From Ciceribacter ferrooxidans (GTDB taxonomy: Bacteria; Pseudomonadota; Alphaproteobacteria; Rhizobiales; Rhizobiaceae): a stretch of 64,000 bases of DNA. Made by a program: the position numbers and the translations under genes. Numbering within the stretch: position 1 is the first letter of the stretch; every line of letters starts with the position of its first letter. This document shows, piece by piece, positions 44,436 to 54,191 of this stretch. The stretch lies in contig NZ_SDVB01000253.1 of NCBI RefSeq assembly GCF_004137355.1, forward strand, positions 248,001-312,000, read 5' to 3'. The notes under the pieces are model-generated. The model saw only the letters and a list, made by a program, of their open reading frames with translations. It was not told the DNA's origin and searched no databases.

Positions 44436-47261
44436 ATGACCACGCCCGATCTCGATCTCAGCGAAATCCTCGATGTCGCCGCCCTCACTGAAGAATGCGG
44501 GCAGGCGGTCCGTGCCAATAGCGGGAAACTGTTGGAGATGCGCTCGGCGCTCCTGCCGATCTTGCGGGCTGCAAGCACGCAAGGGCGGGAGAGGGTGAAG
44601 GCGCAGCTCTTTGCCGATGGCAGCGGCATTCGCTGCGCGCAGCGGCTTTCCTGGCTGCAGGACCGGATTATCACCATCATCTTCGACTGTGCCGCAACTC
44701 AGATCTATCGTGATGCGGCGAAGATCGCCGTCTCGGCCGTCGGCGGTTACGGACGTGGCACGCTCGCGCCGGGGTCGGATATCGACCTCCTTTTCGTGCT
44801 GCCGGCGAAATTCACGCCCGACATGCACAAGGCGGTCGAGTTCGTGCTCTATCTTCTCTGGGACATGGGCTTCAAGGTCGGACATGCGACCCGCACGATC
44901 GAAGAGTGCATCCGTCTGTCGAAGACGGACATGACGATCCGCACCGCGATCCTCGAGACCCGTTACGTCTGCGGCCGGGAAGAACTGGTGCGGGAACTGC
45001 ACCAGCGTTTCGATCATGACGTGACCCGCGACACGGCTCCGGAATTCATCGCCGCCAAACTTGCCGAACGCGATGAGCGGCACCGCAAATCAGGTGACAG
45101 CCGCTATCTCGTCGAGCCGAACGTCAAGGAAGGCAAGGGAGGTCTGCGCGACCTGCAGACACTCTTCTGGATTGCCAAGTACAAGTACCACGTCCGTGAC
45201 GCCGGCGAACTCGTCAAGCTCGGCGTTCTTTCGCGGCAAGAACTGCGGCTTTTCCAGAAGGCCGACGACTTTCTCTGGGCGGTGCGCTGCCACATGCATT
45301 TCCTGACCGGCAAGCCGGAGGAACGGCTCTCCTTCGACCTGCAGCCGGAAATTGCCCGCAGCCTCGGATACCAGCCGCGGCCGGGTCTCTCCGCTGTCGA
45401 ACGCTTCATGAAGCACTATTTCCTTGTCGCCAAGGATGTCGGCGACCTGACCCGCATCTTCTGCGCGACGCTCGAGGAGCAGCAGGCGAAGGCTGCACCC
45501 GTACTGACGGCCATGCTCGGCCGCTTCGCCAATCGCCCCCGCAAGATTCCCGGTACCATCGAGTTCATCGAGGACAGGGGCCGGATCGCGCTGGCGGATA
45601 AGGACGTTTTCAAGCGCGACCCCATTTCGATCATGCGCTTCTTCCATGTTGCGGATATCAACGGGCTCGAGTTCCATCCCGATGCGCTGAAGATCGTGAC
45701 CCGGTCGCTGTCGCTGATCGACAACGACTTCCGCGAGAACGAGGAAGCAAACCGGCTGTTCCTCTCGATGCTCACCGCACGGCGCCAGCCCGGGCAGATC
45801 CTGCGGCGGATGAACGAGTCGGGCGTGCTCGGACGCTTCATTCCAGAGTTCGGCAAGATCGTCTCGATGATGCAGTTCAACATGTATCATCACTATACCG
45901 TCGATGAGCACCTGATCCGGTCTGTCGAGGTCCTGTCAGAGATCGATGAAGGGAAGGCCGAGGACATCCATCCGCTCGCCGCAACTCTCATGCCAGGCGT
46001 CGAGGATCGGGACTCGCTCTATGTCGCTGTCCTCCTTCACGACATCGCCAAGGGACGGCAGGAGGATCATTCCGTCGCCGGCGCCCGGGTCGCGCGCAAG
46101 CTCTGCCCGCGCCTCGGTCTCAGCCCGAAGCAGACGGAACTCGTGGCGTGGCTCATCGACGAGCACCTCACCATGTCGATGGTCGCACAGACCCGTGATA
46201 TGCACGACCGCAAGACGATCAGCGATTTCGCCGAGAAAGTGCAGTCGCTCGACCGACTCAAGATGCTCCTGATCCTCACGATCTGCGATATTCGTGCAGT
46301 CGGCCCCGGTGTGTGGAACGGCTGGAAGGGCCAGTTGCTGCGAACCCTTTACTATGAGACTGAATTGCTCCTGTCCGGTGGGTTTTCGGAGGTATCGCGC
46401 AAGGACCGCGCCAAATATGCCGCCGAGCAACTCAGCAAGGCGCTCGGCGACTGGAGCGACAAGGATCGCGCGATGTACACCAAGCTGCACTACGAGCCGT
46501 ATTTGCTCACCGTGCCGCTGGAAGATCAGGTGCGGCACGCCCACTTCATCCGGGACGCGGACAGTGCGGAAAAGGGGCTCGCGACCATGGTCCGGACCCA
46601 TTCCTTCCATGCGATCACCGAGATTACGGTGCTCGCCCCCGACCATCCGCGGCTCCTTTCGGTTATCGCAGGGGCATGTGCTGCGGCAGGCGCGAATATC
46701 GCCGATGCCCAGATCTATACGACCTCGGACGGCCGCGCTTTGGACACCATCCTGGTCAATCGTGAGTTCCCGATCGACGAGGACGAAATGCGACGGGGCG
46801 CGACGATCAGCAAGATGATCGAGGACGTTCTCTCGGGCCGCAAGCGCCTACCGGAAGTCATCGCCACCCGCAGCAAGGGCAAGAAGGGCAACAAGACCTT
46901 CCCGGTGCAGCCGCATGTGACAATCTCGAACACGCTGTCGAACAAGTTCACGGTCGTCGAAGTCGAATGCCTCGACCGCATAGGTCTGCTCGCCGAGGTG
47001 ACGGCGGTGCTCTCCGACCTGTCTCTCGACATTCAGTCCGCTCGCATCACCACCTTCGGAGAGAAAGTGATCGACACCTTCTACGTCACTGACCTCATCG
47101 GGCAGAAGGTCACCAACGAGAACCGCCAGGCGAGTATCATTGCGCGCCTGAAGACGGTGATGGCCGGACAGGCCGACGAATTCCGTGACAACATGCCGTC
47201 CGGCATCATCGCGCAGCAGGTGCAGAAGGGGCCGGTCGCGCAGAAGAAGGTCAGGGCCTGA
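44436..47261 (+). CDS. glnD: Bifunctional uridylyltransferase/uridylyl-removing enzyme GlnD
   Basis: Master nitrogen sensor: uridylylates PII (GlnB/GlnK) when glutamine is low and deuridylylates it when glutamine is high. From ATG 44436 it has 941 residues: nucleotidyltransferase domain with [18 protein letters not shown] (about 98-115), HD hydrolase domain with HHYTVDEHL and [11 protein letters not shown] (about 488-540), and two C-terminal ACT domains for glutamine. The frame is open to a GTG at 44340 (973 residues); I prefer 44436 because the conserved SEILDVAAL begins a few residues later, though neither start has a strong ribosome site. Confidence 0.95.
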   Translation: MTTPDLDLSEILDVAALTEECGQAVRANSGKLLEMRSALLPILRAASTQGRERVKAQLFADGSGIRCAQRLSWLQDRIITIIFDCAATQIYRDAAKIAVSAVGGYGRGTLAPGSDIDLLFVLPAKFTPDMHKAVEFVLYLLWDMGFKVGHATRTIEECIRLSKTDMTIRTAILETRYVCGREELVRELHQRFDHDVTRDTAPEFIAAKLAERDERHRKSGDSRYLVEPNVKEGKGGLRDLQTLFWIAKYKYHVRDAGELVKLGVLSRQELRLFQKADDFLWAVRCHMHFLTGKPEERLSFDLQPEIARSLGYQPRPGLSAVERFMKHYFLVAKDVGDLTRIFCATLEEQQAKAAPVLTAMLGRFANRPRKIPGTIEFIEDRGRIALADKDVFKRDPISIMRFFHVADINGLEFHPDALKIVTRSLSLIDNDFRENEEANRLFLSMLTARRQPGQILRRMNESGVLGRFIPEFGKIVSMMQFNMYHHYTVDEHLIRSVEVLSEIDEGKAEDIHPLAATLMPGVEDRDSLYVAVLLHDIAKGRQEDHSVAGARVARKLCPRLGLSPKQTELVAWLIDEHLTMSMVAQTRDMHDRKTISDFAEKVQSLDRLKMLLILTICDIRAVGPGVWNGWKGQLLRTLYYETELLLSGGFSEVSRKDRAKYAAEQLSKALGDWSDKDRAMYTKLHYEPYLLTVPLEDQVRHAHFIRDADSAEKGLATMVRTHSFHAITEITVLAPDHPRLLSVIAGACAAAGANIADAQIYTTSDGRALDTILVNREFPIDEDEMRRGATISKMIEDVLSGRKRLPEVIATRSKGKKGNKTFPVQPHVTISNTLSNKFTVVEVECLDRIGLLAEVTAVLSDLSLDIQSARITTFGEKVIDTFYVTDLIGQKVTNENRQASIIARLKTVMAGQADEFRDNMPSGIIAQQVQKGPVAQKKVRA

Positions 47262-47263
47262 GC

Positions 47264-48874
47264 ATGGGGCTCGTCAGGAAGTTTGCCACCGTCGGCGGCG
47301 CAACACTGGGCAGCCGCGTCTTCGGCTTCGCACGCGAGACACTGATGGCCGCCGCGCTCGGCACGGGGCCGATGGCCGACGTCTTCTATGCCGCATTCCG
47401 CTTTCCGAACCTCTTCCGTCGGCTTTTCGCCGAAGGTGCCTTCAATGCAGCCTTCGTGCCGCTGTTCGCCAAGGAGATCGAGGCGAACGGCGTGGAGGGC
47501 GCCAAGCGCTTCTCCGAGGAGGTCTTCGGCGTTCTGTTCACCGTCCTCATGATCCTGACGATCGGCATGGAGCTCGCCATGCCGCTTCTCGTCTCGTGGA
47601 TCATCGCGCCGGGGTTTGCCGACGATCCGGAGAAGCTGTCGATTACCGTCAGGCTTGCGGCGGTGATGTTTCCATATCTCATGTCGATGTCGCTGACGGC
47701 GATGATGAGCGGCATGCTGAATTCCCTGCATCACTTCTTCGCGGCGGCGGTTGCACCGATCTTCCTCAACGTCGTGATGATCGGTGCGCTGTTCTATGCC
47801 CTTTATTCGGGCGCGGAGCCCGCGCTGACTGCATGGTATCTCTCCTGGTCGGTGCTCGCCGCCGGTGTCCTGCAGTTGGCGGTCGTCTACGGCGGCGTGC
47901 GTCACGCGGGTATTTCCATCGGATTGCGGTTTCCGCGCTTCACGCCCAACGTCAAACGGCTTCTGGTGCTCGCCATTCCGGCGGCGGTGACGGGCGGCAT
48001 CACCCAGATCAACCAGATCATCGGCCAGGCGATTGCCTCCGGGAAGGAAGGCGCCATCGCCGCCCTCCAGTATGCCGACCGAATCTACCAGCTTCCGCTT
48101 GGCGTCGTCGGCGTGGCGGTCGGCGTCGTCTTGCTTCCGGAGCTCGCCAGGGCACTGAAGGCCGGCTACGCGAAGGAAGCGGCCAGTATCCAGAACCGGT
48201 CGATCGAATTCGTGCTGTTCCTCACCCTTCCCGCGGCCGCCGCGCTCTGGGTTCTCTCCGATGAGATCATCCGGGTGCTCTATGAGCGAGGTGCCTTCAC
48301 CGAACAGAACACGGCGGTCGTCGCTTCGATCCTCGCGATCTACGGCCTCGGGTTGCCCGGCTTCGTCCTGATCAAAGCCCTGCAGCCGGGTTTCTATGCG
48401 CGGGAGGACACGCGCACGCCCATGCGGTTCACCGGGGTTTCGGTCGTCATCAACTCAGCGCTTGCCATCTCTCTCTTCCCCTTCATCGCCGAGCGCGGGA
48501 TTGCCACGGCCGAAGCCGCGGCGGGCTGGGTCAACACCTGCCTCCTGTTTACGACGCTTCTTCGCCGCGGTGATCTCGTCTGGGAATGGGCGCTCGCGAA
48601 AAGGGCGGCGCGACTCGTCGTCGCCTCCGCGGTCATGGCCGGCGTGCTCGTTTATCTCTCCGAGCGCTGGAGCGGCTGGCTGCAGCCAGAAACACAACTT
48701 CTGACGCAGGTTGCGGCGCTCGGCGCACTGATTACCGTTGCAATGGTCGTCTATTTTGGCCTCGCCTTCGCGATCGGTGGGGCCGATCTCGGCATGATAC
48801 GGCGCAATCTCCAGCGCGGCACTCGGAGTTCCGCCCGATCGTCCGAAAGCTTATCTTCGGATGGCGAGCAATGA
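47264..48874 (+). CDS. murJ: Lipid II flippase MurJ
   Basis: Flips lipid II across the inner membrane for peptidoglycan synthesis. The 536 residues form about 14 hydrophobic helices; the N-terminus LVRKFATVGGATLGSRVFGFARETLMAAALG and the RLFAEGAFNAAFVPLF segment are diagnostic of MurJ/MviN. It starts 2 bp after the glnD stop; glnD-murJ (mviN) adjacency is common in alphaproteobacteria. Its stop overlaps the start of a VOC gene (ATGA). Confidence 0.95.
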   Translation: MGLVRKFATVGGATLGSRVFGFARETLMAAALGTGPMADVFYAAFRFPNLFRRLFAEGAFNAAFVPLFAKEIEANGVEGAKRFSEEVFGVLFTVLMILTIGMELAMPLLVSWIIAPGFADDPEKLSITVRLAAVMFPYLMSMSLTAMMSGMLNSLHHFFAAAVAPIFLNVVMIGALFYALYSGAEPALTAWYLSWSVLAAGVLQLAVVYGGVRHAGISIGLRFPRFTPNVKRLLVLAIPAAVTGGITQINQIIGQAIASGKEGAIAALQYADRIYQLPLGVVGVAVGVVLLPELARALKAGYAKEAASIQNRSIEFVLFLTLPAAAALWVLSDEIIRVLYERGAFTEQNTAVVASILAIYGLGLPGFVLIKALQPGFYAREDTRTPMRFTGVSVVINSALAISLFPFIAERGIATAEAAAGWVNTCLLFTTLLRRGDLVWEWALAKRAARLVVASAVMAGVLVYLSERWSGWLQPETQLLTQVAALGALITVAMVVYFGLAFAIGGADLGMIRRNLQRGTRSSARSSESLSSDGEQ

Positions 48875-49278
48875 CCGCTTCCGCTCCCCGGCGTCGTCTC
48901 GCCAGCGTCACGCTGGTGGTCGATGATTACGACCGCGCCAAAGCCTTCTATTGCGATGTCCTCGGCTTCGAGTGCCTTGCCGACAGCAGTTTGGAGGGGG
49001 ACAAGCGCTGGCTCGTCGTCGCGCCGAAAGGAGCGGCCGGTGCCGCCCTGCTGCTCGCCCGGACAGACGGCGAAGCACAGACGCAGGCGATTGGAAACCA
49101 GACAGGCGGCCGGGTCGGGTTCTTCCTGGAGACCGATGACTTCGCACGTGACCACGCGACCTTTCTTGCAAATGGCGTCCAGTTCCTCGAAGAGCCTCGA
49201 CGCGAGGTCTATGGGACAGTCGCCGTCTTCGCGGACCTCTACGGAAATCGCTGGGACCTGATCGAACCCGCCCCTTGA
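48871..49278 (+). CDS. VOC-superfamily protein
   Basis: 135-residue single VOC module with LASVTLVVDDYDRAKAFYCDVLGFECLADSS at the N-terminus and VAVFADLYGNRWDLIEP at the C-terminus, where the terminal metal-ligand Glu is at WDLIEP. ATG 48871 overlaps the murJ stop (ATGA), indicating translational coupling despite no obvious functional link. Substrate unknown; glyoxalase, dioxygenase and antibiotic-binding roles are all possible in this fold. Confidence 0.85.
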   Translation: MTASAPRRRLASVTLVVDDYDRAKAFYCDVLGFECLADSSLEGDKRWLVVAPKGAAGAALLLARTDGEAQTQAIGNQTGGRVGFFLETDDFARDHATFLANGVQFLEEPRREVYGTVAVFADLYGNRWDLIEPAP

Positions 49279-49358
49279 TTGTCGCTCGGGCCGCGTGCAT
49301 AAGCGCGAGCGAGTTTCAATAGCGAGGCCGGGCCCTCCACAAGCCTGTGAGGACGATT

Positions 49359-50423
49359 ATGGGCGAATTCAAGCAGCTGGTTTTCTCGGGTGTTCAGCCG
49401 ACCGGCAATCTCCATCTCGGCAATTATCTGGGTGCGATCCGCAAGTTCGTCGCACTTCAGGAAAGCCACGATTGCATTTACTGCGTCGTCGATCTTCATG
49501 CGATCACCGCCCAGCTCGTCCACGACGACCTGCCGGGCCAGATTCGCTCGATCACGGCGGCTTTCATCGCTGCCGGCATCGATCCCAAGCAGCACATCGT
49601 CTTCAACCAGTCGCAGGTCCCCCAGCACGCCGAACTCGCCTGGATCTTCAACTGCGTCGCGCGCATCGGCTGGATGAACCGCATGACGCAGTTCAAGGAC
49701 AAGGCAGGGAAGGACCGCGAAAACGCCTCCCTCGGACTGCTCGCCTATCCGAGCCTGATGGCGGCCGACATCCTCGTCTATCGCGCGACCCATGTTCCCG
49801 TCGGCGACGATCAGAAGCAGCATCTCGAGCTTACCCGCGACATCGCGATGAAGTTCAACATGGACTTCATGCAGAAAATTCGCGCGGCTGGCCTCGGGAC
49901 CGACATCCTGGTGGGCGACGAGCCGGTCCATGCCTATTTCCCGATGGTGGAGCCGATGATCGAGGGTCCGGCGCCGCGCGTCATGAGCCTCAAGGACGGC
50001 ACCAAGAAGATGTCGAAGTCGGATCCCTCCGACCTCTCGCGCATCAACCTGCTGGATGACGCCGAAACCATTTCCAAGAAGATCCGCAAGGCCAAGACGG
50101 ATCCCGACGCGCTGCCGAGCGAAGTCGAGGGGTTGAAGGGCCGGCCGGAAGCCGACAACCTCGTCGGCATCTTCGCGGCACTTTCCGACCGTTCGAAGGC
50201 GGACGTGCTGAAGGATTTCGGCGGCCAGCAGTTCTCGGTCTTCAAGCCCGCCCTCGTCGATCTCGCCGTCGAGGTTCTCGCACCCGTCAATGGGGAAATG
50301 CGCCGCCTCATGGGCGATCCGGGCTATATCGACAGCGTCCTTCGCGACGGTGGTGCCCGCGCAGGCGCCCGGGCTGAAAAGACGATGAAGGAAGTCCGCG
50401 ACATTATCGGTTTCGTGCAGTAA
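49359..50423 (+). CDS. trpS: Tryptophanyl-tRNA synthetase
   Basis: Class Ic aminoacyl-tRNA synthetase charging tRNA-Trp. The 354 residues show the HIGH-equivalent [12 protein letters not shown] (about 14-25) and the KMSKS loop [10 protein letters not shown] (about 213-222). ATG 49359 is preceded by GAGGA at good spacing; the in-frame GTG at 49347 has none. It is about 80 bp after the VOC gene and 69 bp before a universal stress protein gene. Confidence 0.96.
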   Translation: MGEFKQLVFSGVQPTGNLHLGNYLGAIRKFVALQESHDCIYCVVDLHAITAQLVHDDLPGQIRSITAAFIAAGIDPKQHIVFNQSQVPQHAELAWIFNCVARIGWMNRMTQFKDKAGKDRENASLGLLAYPSLMAADILVYRATHVPVGDDQKQHLELTRDIAMKFNMDFMQKIRAAGLGTDILVGDEPVHAYFPMVEPMIEGPAPRVMSLKDGTKKMSKSDPSDLSRINLLDDAETISKKIRKAKTDPDALPSEVEGLKGRPEADNLVGIFAALSDRSKADVLKDFGGQQFSVFKPALVDLAVEVLAPVNGEMRRLMGDPGYIDSVLRDGGARAGARAEKTMKEVRDIIGFVQ

Positions 50424-50492
50424 GGTCGCGGCCAACCGGGCAGGTCGGCCGGAACCTGTCCGCGGGCGGATCAACACAGTCCGGCGGCGGGG

Positions 50493-50990
50493 ATGGACAT
50501 GGTTTCGAAGCGCCTGTCAGGTCTTGAGGGGCATCGGCGAAAATTTCTGGCCGTCATCGACAATACGCCGGAATGCTACCGGGCGCTCCGTTATGCCGGC
50601 CGTCGCGCGAAAAATTCCAACGGCGGTCTCGTCCTGCTCTACATCATTCCCGAAGGCGACTTCCAGCAATGGCTCGGTGTCGAGGAGATCATGCGGGCGG
50701 AGGCGCGTGAAGAGGCCGAGGCGACGATGGCCAAGGCTGCGCAGACCGTCCGGGAATCCATCGGAACAGAGCCGGAAATCGTCATCCGCGAGGGAAGTCC
50801 CGCCGCGCAGATCAATGCCGTCATCGAGGAAGACAGGGATATCGCAATCCTCGTCCTCGCCGCCGGTTCGACCAAGGAAGGGCCCGGACCTCTGGTCTCG
50901 ATGATCGCCGGTCGCGGCGCGGCCTTCCCGATTCCGGTCACCGTTCTTCCGGATTCCTTGACCGACGAGGAAATCGACGCCCTCTGCTGA
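50493..50990 (+). CDS. Universal stress protein (UspA fold)
   Basis: 165-residue UspA-family protein. It has the N-terminal beta strand FLAVIDNTPECYRALRYAGRRAK (residues 17-39) and the C-terminal AILVLAAGSTKEGPGPLVSMI. The usual ATP-binding GxxGxG(9x)G(S/T) motif is not clear here, so it may belong to the non-ATP-binding group. An alternative ATG lies at 50499. It sits between trpS and nfuA in a plus-strand run. Its specific stress role is unknown. Confidence 0.85.
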   Translation: MDMVSKRLSGLEGHRRKFLAVIDNTPECYRALRYAGRRAKNSNGGLVLLYIIPEGDFQQWLGVEEIMRAEAREEAEATMAKAAQTVRESIGTEPEIVIREGSPAAQINAVIEEDRDIAILVLAAGSTKEGPGPLVSMIAGRGAAFPIPVTVLPDSLTDEEIDALC

Positions 50991-51105
50991 GCCGGGGATA
51001 AATCGCGGCAGTACCATTCGTGCTTGAAGACGAAGGCGAATGGCCCTATTTCATTTTGAAGAATTCTAAAACTCGATGGCGGTCGCTGGCCGTTAGGAGG
51101 AAACA

Positions 51106-51669
51106 ATGTTCATCCAGACCGAAGCCACGCCGAATCCGGCGACACTGAAATTCCTTCCCGGCAAGGTCGTCATGGAGACAGGGACGGCCGAATTCCGCGA
51201 TGCTGAGAGCGCGGTTGCGTCGCCGCTCGCCGTCCGTCTCTTCGATATCCCGGGCGTGACCGGCGTCTTTTTCGGCTACGATTTCATCACCGTCACCAAG
51301 GACGGTCCGGAATGGCAGCATCTGAAGCCGGCGATCCTCGGCACGATCATGGAACACTTCATGAGCGGTGCGAAGGTCATGGCGGCGTCTGCCGCGGCCG
51401 GCGCCGAAACGGATGGCGAGGAATTCTTCGATGCCGGCGACGAGACGATCGTGGCTACGATCAAGGAGCTTCTCGAAACGCGGGTTCGTCCGGCGGTCGC
51501 CCAGGATGGCGGCGACATTACTTTCCGCGGCTTCAAGAACGGCAAGGTCTACCTGAACATGAAGGGCGCATGCTCGGGATGCCCGTCATCGACCGCGACG
51601 CTGAAGCATGGCGTGCAGAACCTCCTCAGGCACTTCGTCCCCGAAGTCCAGGAAGTCGAAGCGGTCTGA
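51106..51669 (+). CDS. NfuA/NifU-like Fe-S cluster carrier
   Basis: 187-residue iron-sulfur carrier with two domains: the N-terminal Nfu-N domain (MFIQTEATPNPATLKFLPGK, to about 88) and the C-terminal NifU domain (about 110-187) with the CxxC cluster site GACSGCPSS. It donates clusters to apoproteins. This organisation is the alphaproteobacterial/mitochondrial NFU1 type rather than E. coli NfuA, whose N-domain is A-type. ATG 51106 follows TAGGAGGAAACA, an excellent ribosome site. The next gene, tsaB, starts 26 bp later. Confidence 0.94.
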   Translation: MFIQTEATPNPATLKFLPGKVVMETGTAEFRDAESAVASPLAVRLFDIPGVTGVFFGYDFITVTKDGPEWQHLKPAILGTIMEHFMSGAKVMAASAAAGAETDGEEFFDAGDETIVATIKELLETRVRPAVAQDGGDITFRGFKNGKVYLNMKGACSGCPSSTATLKHGVQNLLRHFVPEVQEVEAV

Positions 51670-51695
51670 CACCGCGCGGCATTTGGGGGTGATGC

Positions 51696-52340
51696 ATGAT
51701 CGTTCTGGCAATCGATACGGCGGGCGTGGATTGCTCGGCCGCCGTCTACGATAGCGACAGGGGTGCGGTGCTCGGCCAGGCGACGGAGACCATCGGTCGC
51801 GGGCACGCTGAAAAGCTCATGGAAAAGATCGATGCGGCGCTGGCCGAAGCCGGCCTTTCCCTCGAGGCCGTCGAGCGCATCGCCGTGACTGTCGGTCCTG
51901 GATCCTTCACCGGTATCCGCGTCGGTGTCGCTGCCGCTCGCGGTCTGGCGCTCGCGCTCGGAATTCCGGCCGTGGGCGTATCGACGCTCGCGGTGCTGGC
52001 GTCGGCGGAGGCGGGCAACGCTCCCGTCGTCGCGGCGATCGATGCCAAGCGCGACGAAATCTACATCCAGGCCTTCGACCAGGCTCGGGCCATTAGTCAG
52101 GCGATAGTCGGCAGCGTAGAAGACGCGCGCGATCTCGCCGAAAGCCTTGGCGCCCATGTGACGGGCTCGGCTGCTCCGTTGCTGGCGGGTGACGACGCCG
52201 AGACGCTGCCCGATCATTTCCCGATCGCGATCGTTGCCAAGCTAGGCGCGGTAGGTGATCCGGCAGGAAAGCCGAAGCCTCTTTATCTCCGTGGGCCGGA
52301 CGCGAAGCCGCAGGCCGGATTTGCAATTGCACGAGTGTGA
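51696..52340 (+). CDS. tsaB: tRNA t6A modification protein TsaB
   Basis: Partner of TsaD/TsaE in making threonylcarbamoyladenosine at position 37 of ANN-decoding tRNAs. The 214 residues have the ASKHA-fold start MIVLAIDTAGVDCSAAVYD and the TsaB signature TVGPGSFTGIRVGVAAARGLALAL (about 66-89). It is followed 7 bp later by rimI, the classic tsaB-rimI arrangement. GGGGGTG precedes ATG 51696. Confidence 0.94.
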   Translation: MIVLAIDTAGVDCSAAVYDSDRGAVLGQATETIGRGHAEKLMEKIDAALAEAGLSLEAVERIAVTVGPGSFTGIRVGVAAARGLALALGIPAVGVSTLAVLASAEAGNAPVVAAIDAKRDEIYIQAFDQARAISQAIVGSVEDARDLAESLGAHVTGSAAPLLAGDDAETLPDHFPIAIVAKLGAVGDPAGKPKPLYLRGPDAKPQAGFAIARV

Positions 52341-52347
52341 CAACCTG

Positions 52348-52845
52348 ATGCGCGAAGCCTATTTTACCCGCAAGCCCGAATTCGAAATCGTCGAAATGAC
52401 GCGCGAGCATTGTGCCGCGGTGTCCGTCCTCCACGGCCAACGCTTCGCGCGGCCTTGGGGAGACGGCGAATTTCTGAGCCTGCTTCTGCAGCCGCACACG
52501 TTCGGTTTCGTGACATGGCAGACGAACACCCTGATTTTCAAGCCGCCGCTTGCGGGCTTCGTACTGGCGCGCGAGACTGCAGGAGAAGCTGAAATCCTGA
52601 CGATCGCCGTCAACGAGAAGCTAGGGCGTCACGGCCTCGGCTGGCGGCTGATGCAGGCGGCAATCCGGGAAGCACGTGCCCGCGGCGGCGAGACGATGTT
52701 CCTTGAAGTGGACGACGGCAATGCCGCCGCACTCGGGCTCTACAACAAGCTCGGCTTTCAGAAGGCTGGCGAACGGCCCGCCTATTACGCCGACGAGCAA
52801 GGTCGTCGGTCCTCCGCGCTTGTCATGCGGCGTGATCTCCGATAG
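52348..52845 (+). CDS. rimI: Ribosomal-protein-alanine N-acetyltransferase
   Basis: GNAT acetyltransferase, in E. coli acting on the N-terminal Ala of ribosomal protein S18. The 165 residues show the acetyl-CoA motif A EILTIAVNEKLGRHGLGWRLMQAAI (about 77-101) and motif B MFLEVDDGNAAALGLYNKLGFQKAGERPAYY. ATG 52348 is 7 bp after tsaB; the longer frame from 52255 overlaps tsaB and is rejected. Assignment as RimI relies on the tsaB adjacency and the NAAALGLYNKLGF signature. Confidence 0.9.
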   Translation: MREAYFTRKPEFEIVEMTREHCAAVSVLHGQRFARPWGDGEFLSLLLQPHTFGFVTWQTNTLIFKPPLAGFVLARETAGEAEILTIAVNEKLGRHGLGWRLMQAAIREARARGGETMFLEVDDGNAAALGLYNKLGFQKAGERPAYYADEQGRRSSALVMRRDLR

Positions 52846-52886
52846 TTGCCTTGCATTACCGTTGAACGCCGGACTTGCATGCTGCC

Positions 52887-53315
52887 ATGAGCGAACCCGT
52901 CAAATCGCTTCAAGATCTTTGTGTCGAGCGCGGCATGCGCATGACGGAGCAGCGGCGTGTCATCGCCCGGATTCTGGAAGAGTCCGACGACCATCCGGAT
53001 GTCGAGGAACTCTACCGGCGTTCCTCAGCAGTGGACTCGCGGATCTCGATCTCGACCGTCTACCGTACAGTGAAGCTGTTCGAGGATGCAGGGATCATCG
53101 CACGCCATGACTTCCGTGATGGCCGCTCGCGCTATGAAACGGTTCCCGAAGAACATCACGATCACCTGATCGATCTCAAGACCGGCAGGGTGATCGAGTT
53201 CCATTCCCCCGAGATCGAGGCGCTCCAGGAACGTATTGCCCGCGAATACGGTTTCCGTCTCGTGGATCATCGCCTCGAACTGTACGGCGTACCGCTCAAG
53301 AAGGACGACAACTGA
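52887..53315 (+). CDS. fur: Fur-family metal-responsive regulator (Fur/Mur type)
   Basis: 142-residue Fur-family repressor. The N-terminal winged helix contains RGMRMTEQRRVIARILEESDDHPDVEELYRRS and the recognition helix ISISTVYRTVKLFEDAGII (about 52-70). The metal site region is EEHHDHLIDLKTGRVIEF (about 89-106). In rhizobia the Fur orthologue often acts as Mur, a manganese-responsive repressor, and Irr is a separate branch; this sequence looks Fur/Mur rather than Irr. Start ATG 52887 is chosen over an in-frame TTG at 52875. It is followed 30 bp later by olsA. Confidence 0.88.
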   Translation: MSEPVKSLQDLCVERGMRMTEQRRVIARILEESDDHPDVEELYRRSSAVDSRISISTVYRTVKLFEDAGIIARHDFRDGRSRYETVPEEHHDHLIDLKTGRVIEFHSPEIEALQERIAREYGFRLVDHRLELYGVPLKKDDN

Positions 53316-53345
53316 CGCAATGGTTCGGCTTCAGGAGAAGCAGCA

Positions 53346-54143
53346 TTGATCACGTCCCTGCGAATAGGTTTCCTCCTCCTCGTCATCGTGGTCTCGACTC
53401 TTCTGCTCGCGCCGGTCCAGCTGGCAGGTCTCGCGTTTGACTGGAGGATCCGCCGCCGGCTGCCGCGTCTGTGGCATCGCATCGCCTGTCGGATGCTCGG
53501 CATTCGCATTCACGTCCACGGCCGCCTCGACAGCCGCAGGCCCTTGCTGATCGCGGCGAACCATGCCTCGTGGAAGGACATACTGGTGCTCGGTGCCCTT
53601 GCCGACGTCGTCTTCATTGCCAAGAACGAGGTGAAGACGTGGCCGGTCTTCGGCCTGCTCGCGCGGTTGCAGAAAAGCGTTTTCGTGGTGCGGGAAGAAA
53701 AGCGCCGCACGGGCGACCAGGTCAACGAGATCGCGGAGCGCATGGCCGATGGGGAGATCGTCGTGCTCTTTCCCGAGGGCACGACTTCCGACGGAAACCG
53801 GCTTCTCGAGGTGAAGAGTTCGCTGTTCGGCGCTGCCGCGGCGGCCCTTCCGCTCGCCCCGCAGGGCGTCGTTTATGTGCAGCCGGTCGCGATCGCCTAT
53901 ACACGTGTCTATGGCCTGCCCATGGGGCGGTTCCATCGTCCGCTTGCGGGATGGCCCGGAGACGTTCCGCTACTGCCGCATCTGATCGGTGTACTGAAGG
54001 CGGGGGCGCTCGACGTCGATGTAAGCTTTGGCGAGACGGCCGAGTATCGTGAGGGCGACAAGCGGAAGCAACTGAGTGCAGTTGTCGAGGGCCGTATCCG
54101 AACGATGCTGCTTGATCACCTGCGCGGGCGGCATCCCGTCTGA
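53346..54143 (+). CDS. olsA: Lyso-ornithine lipid O-acyltransferase OlsA (PlsC family)
   Basis: AcylACP-dependent O-acyltransferase of the PlsC family that converts lyso-ornithine lipid to ornithine lipid; some members also act on lysophosphatidic acid. The 265 residues have an N-terminal membrane helix (IGFLLLVIVVSTLLLAPV), the HX4D motif NHASWKD at 72-78 and the FPEGTTSDGNRLL glycerol-phosphate-site motif near 139. The start is TTG 53346 with AGGAG 8 bases upstream and no ATG nearby. It lies between the Fur-family gene and miaB, as I recall for SMc01116 (olsA). Confidence 0.85.
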   Translation: MITSLRIGFLLLVIVVSTLLLAPVQLAGLAFDWRIRRRLPRLWHRIACRMLGIRIHVHGRLDSRRPLLIAANHASWKDILVLGALADVVFIAKNEVKTWPVFGLLARLQKSVFVVREEKRRTGDQVNEIAERMADGEIVVLFPEGTTSDGNRLLEVKSSLFGAAAAALPLAPQGVVYVQPVAIAYTRVYGLPMGRFHRPLAGWPGDVPLLPHLIGVLKAGALDVDVSFGETAEYREGDKRKQLSAVVEGRIRTMLLDHLRGRHPV

Positions 54144-54191
54144 ATGTATTTTAGGGTTTCAACAGGCATCGAAAGCCACTAAATAGCGGCC

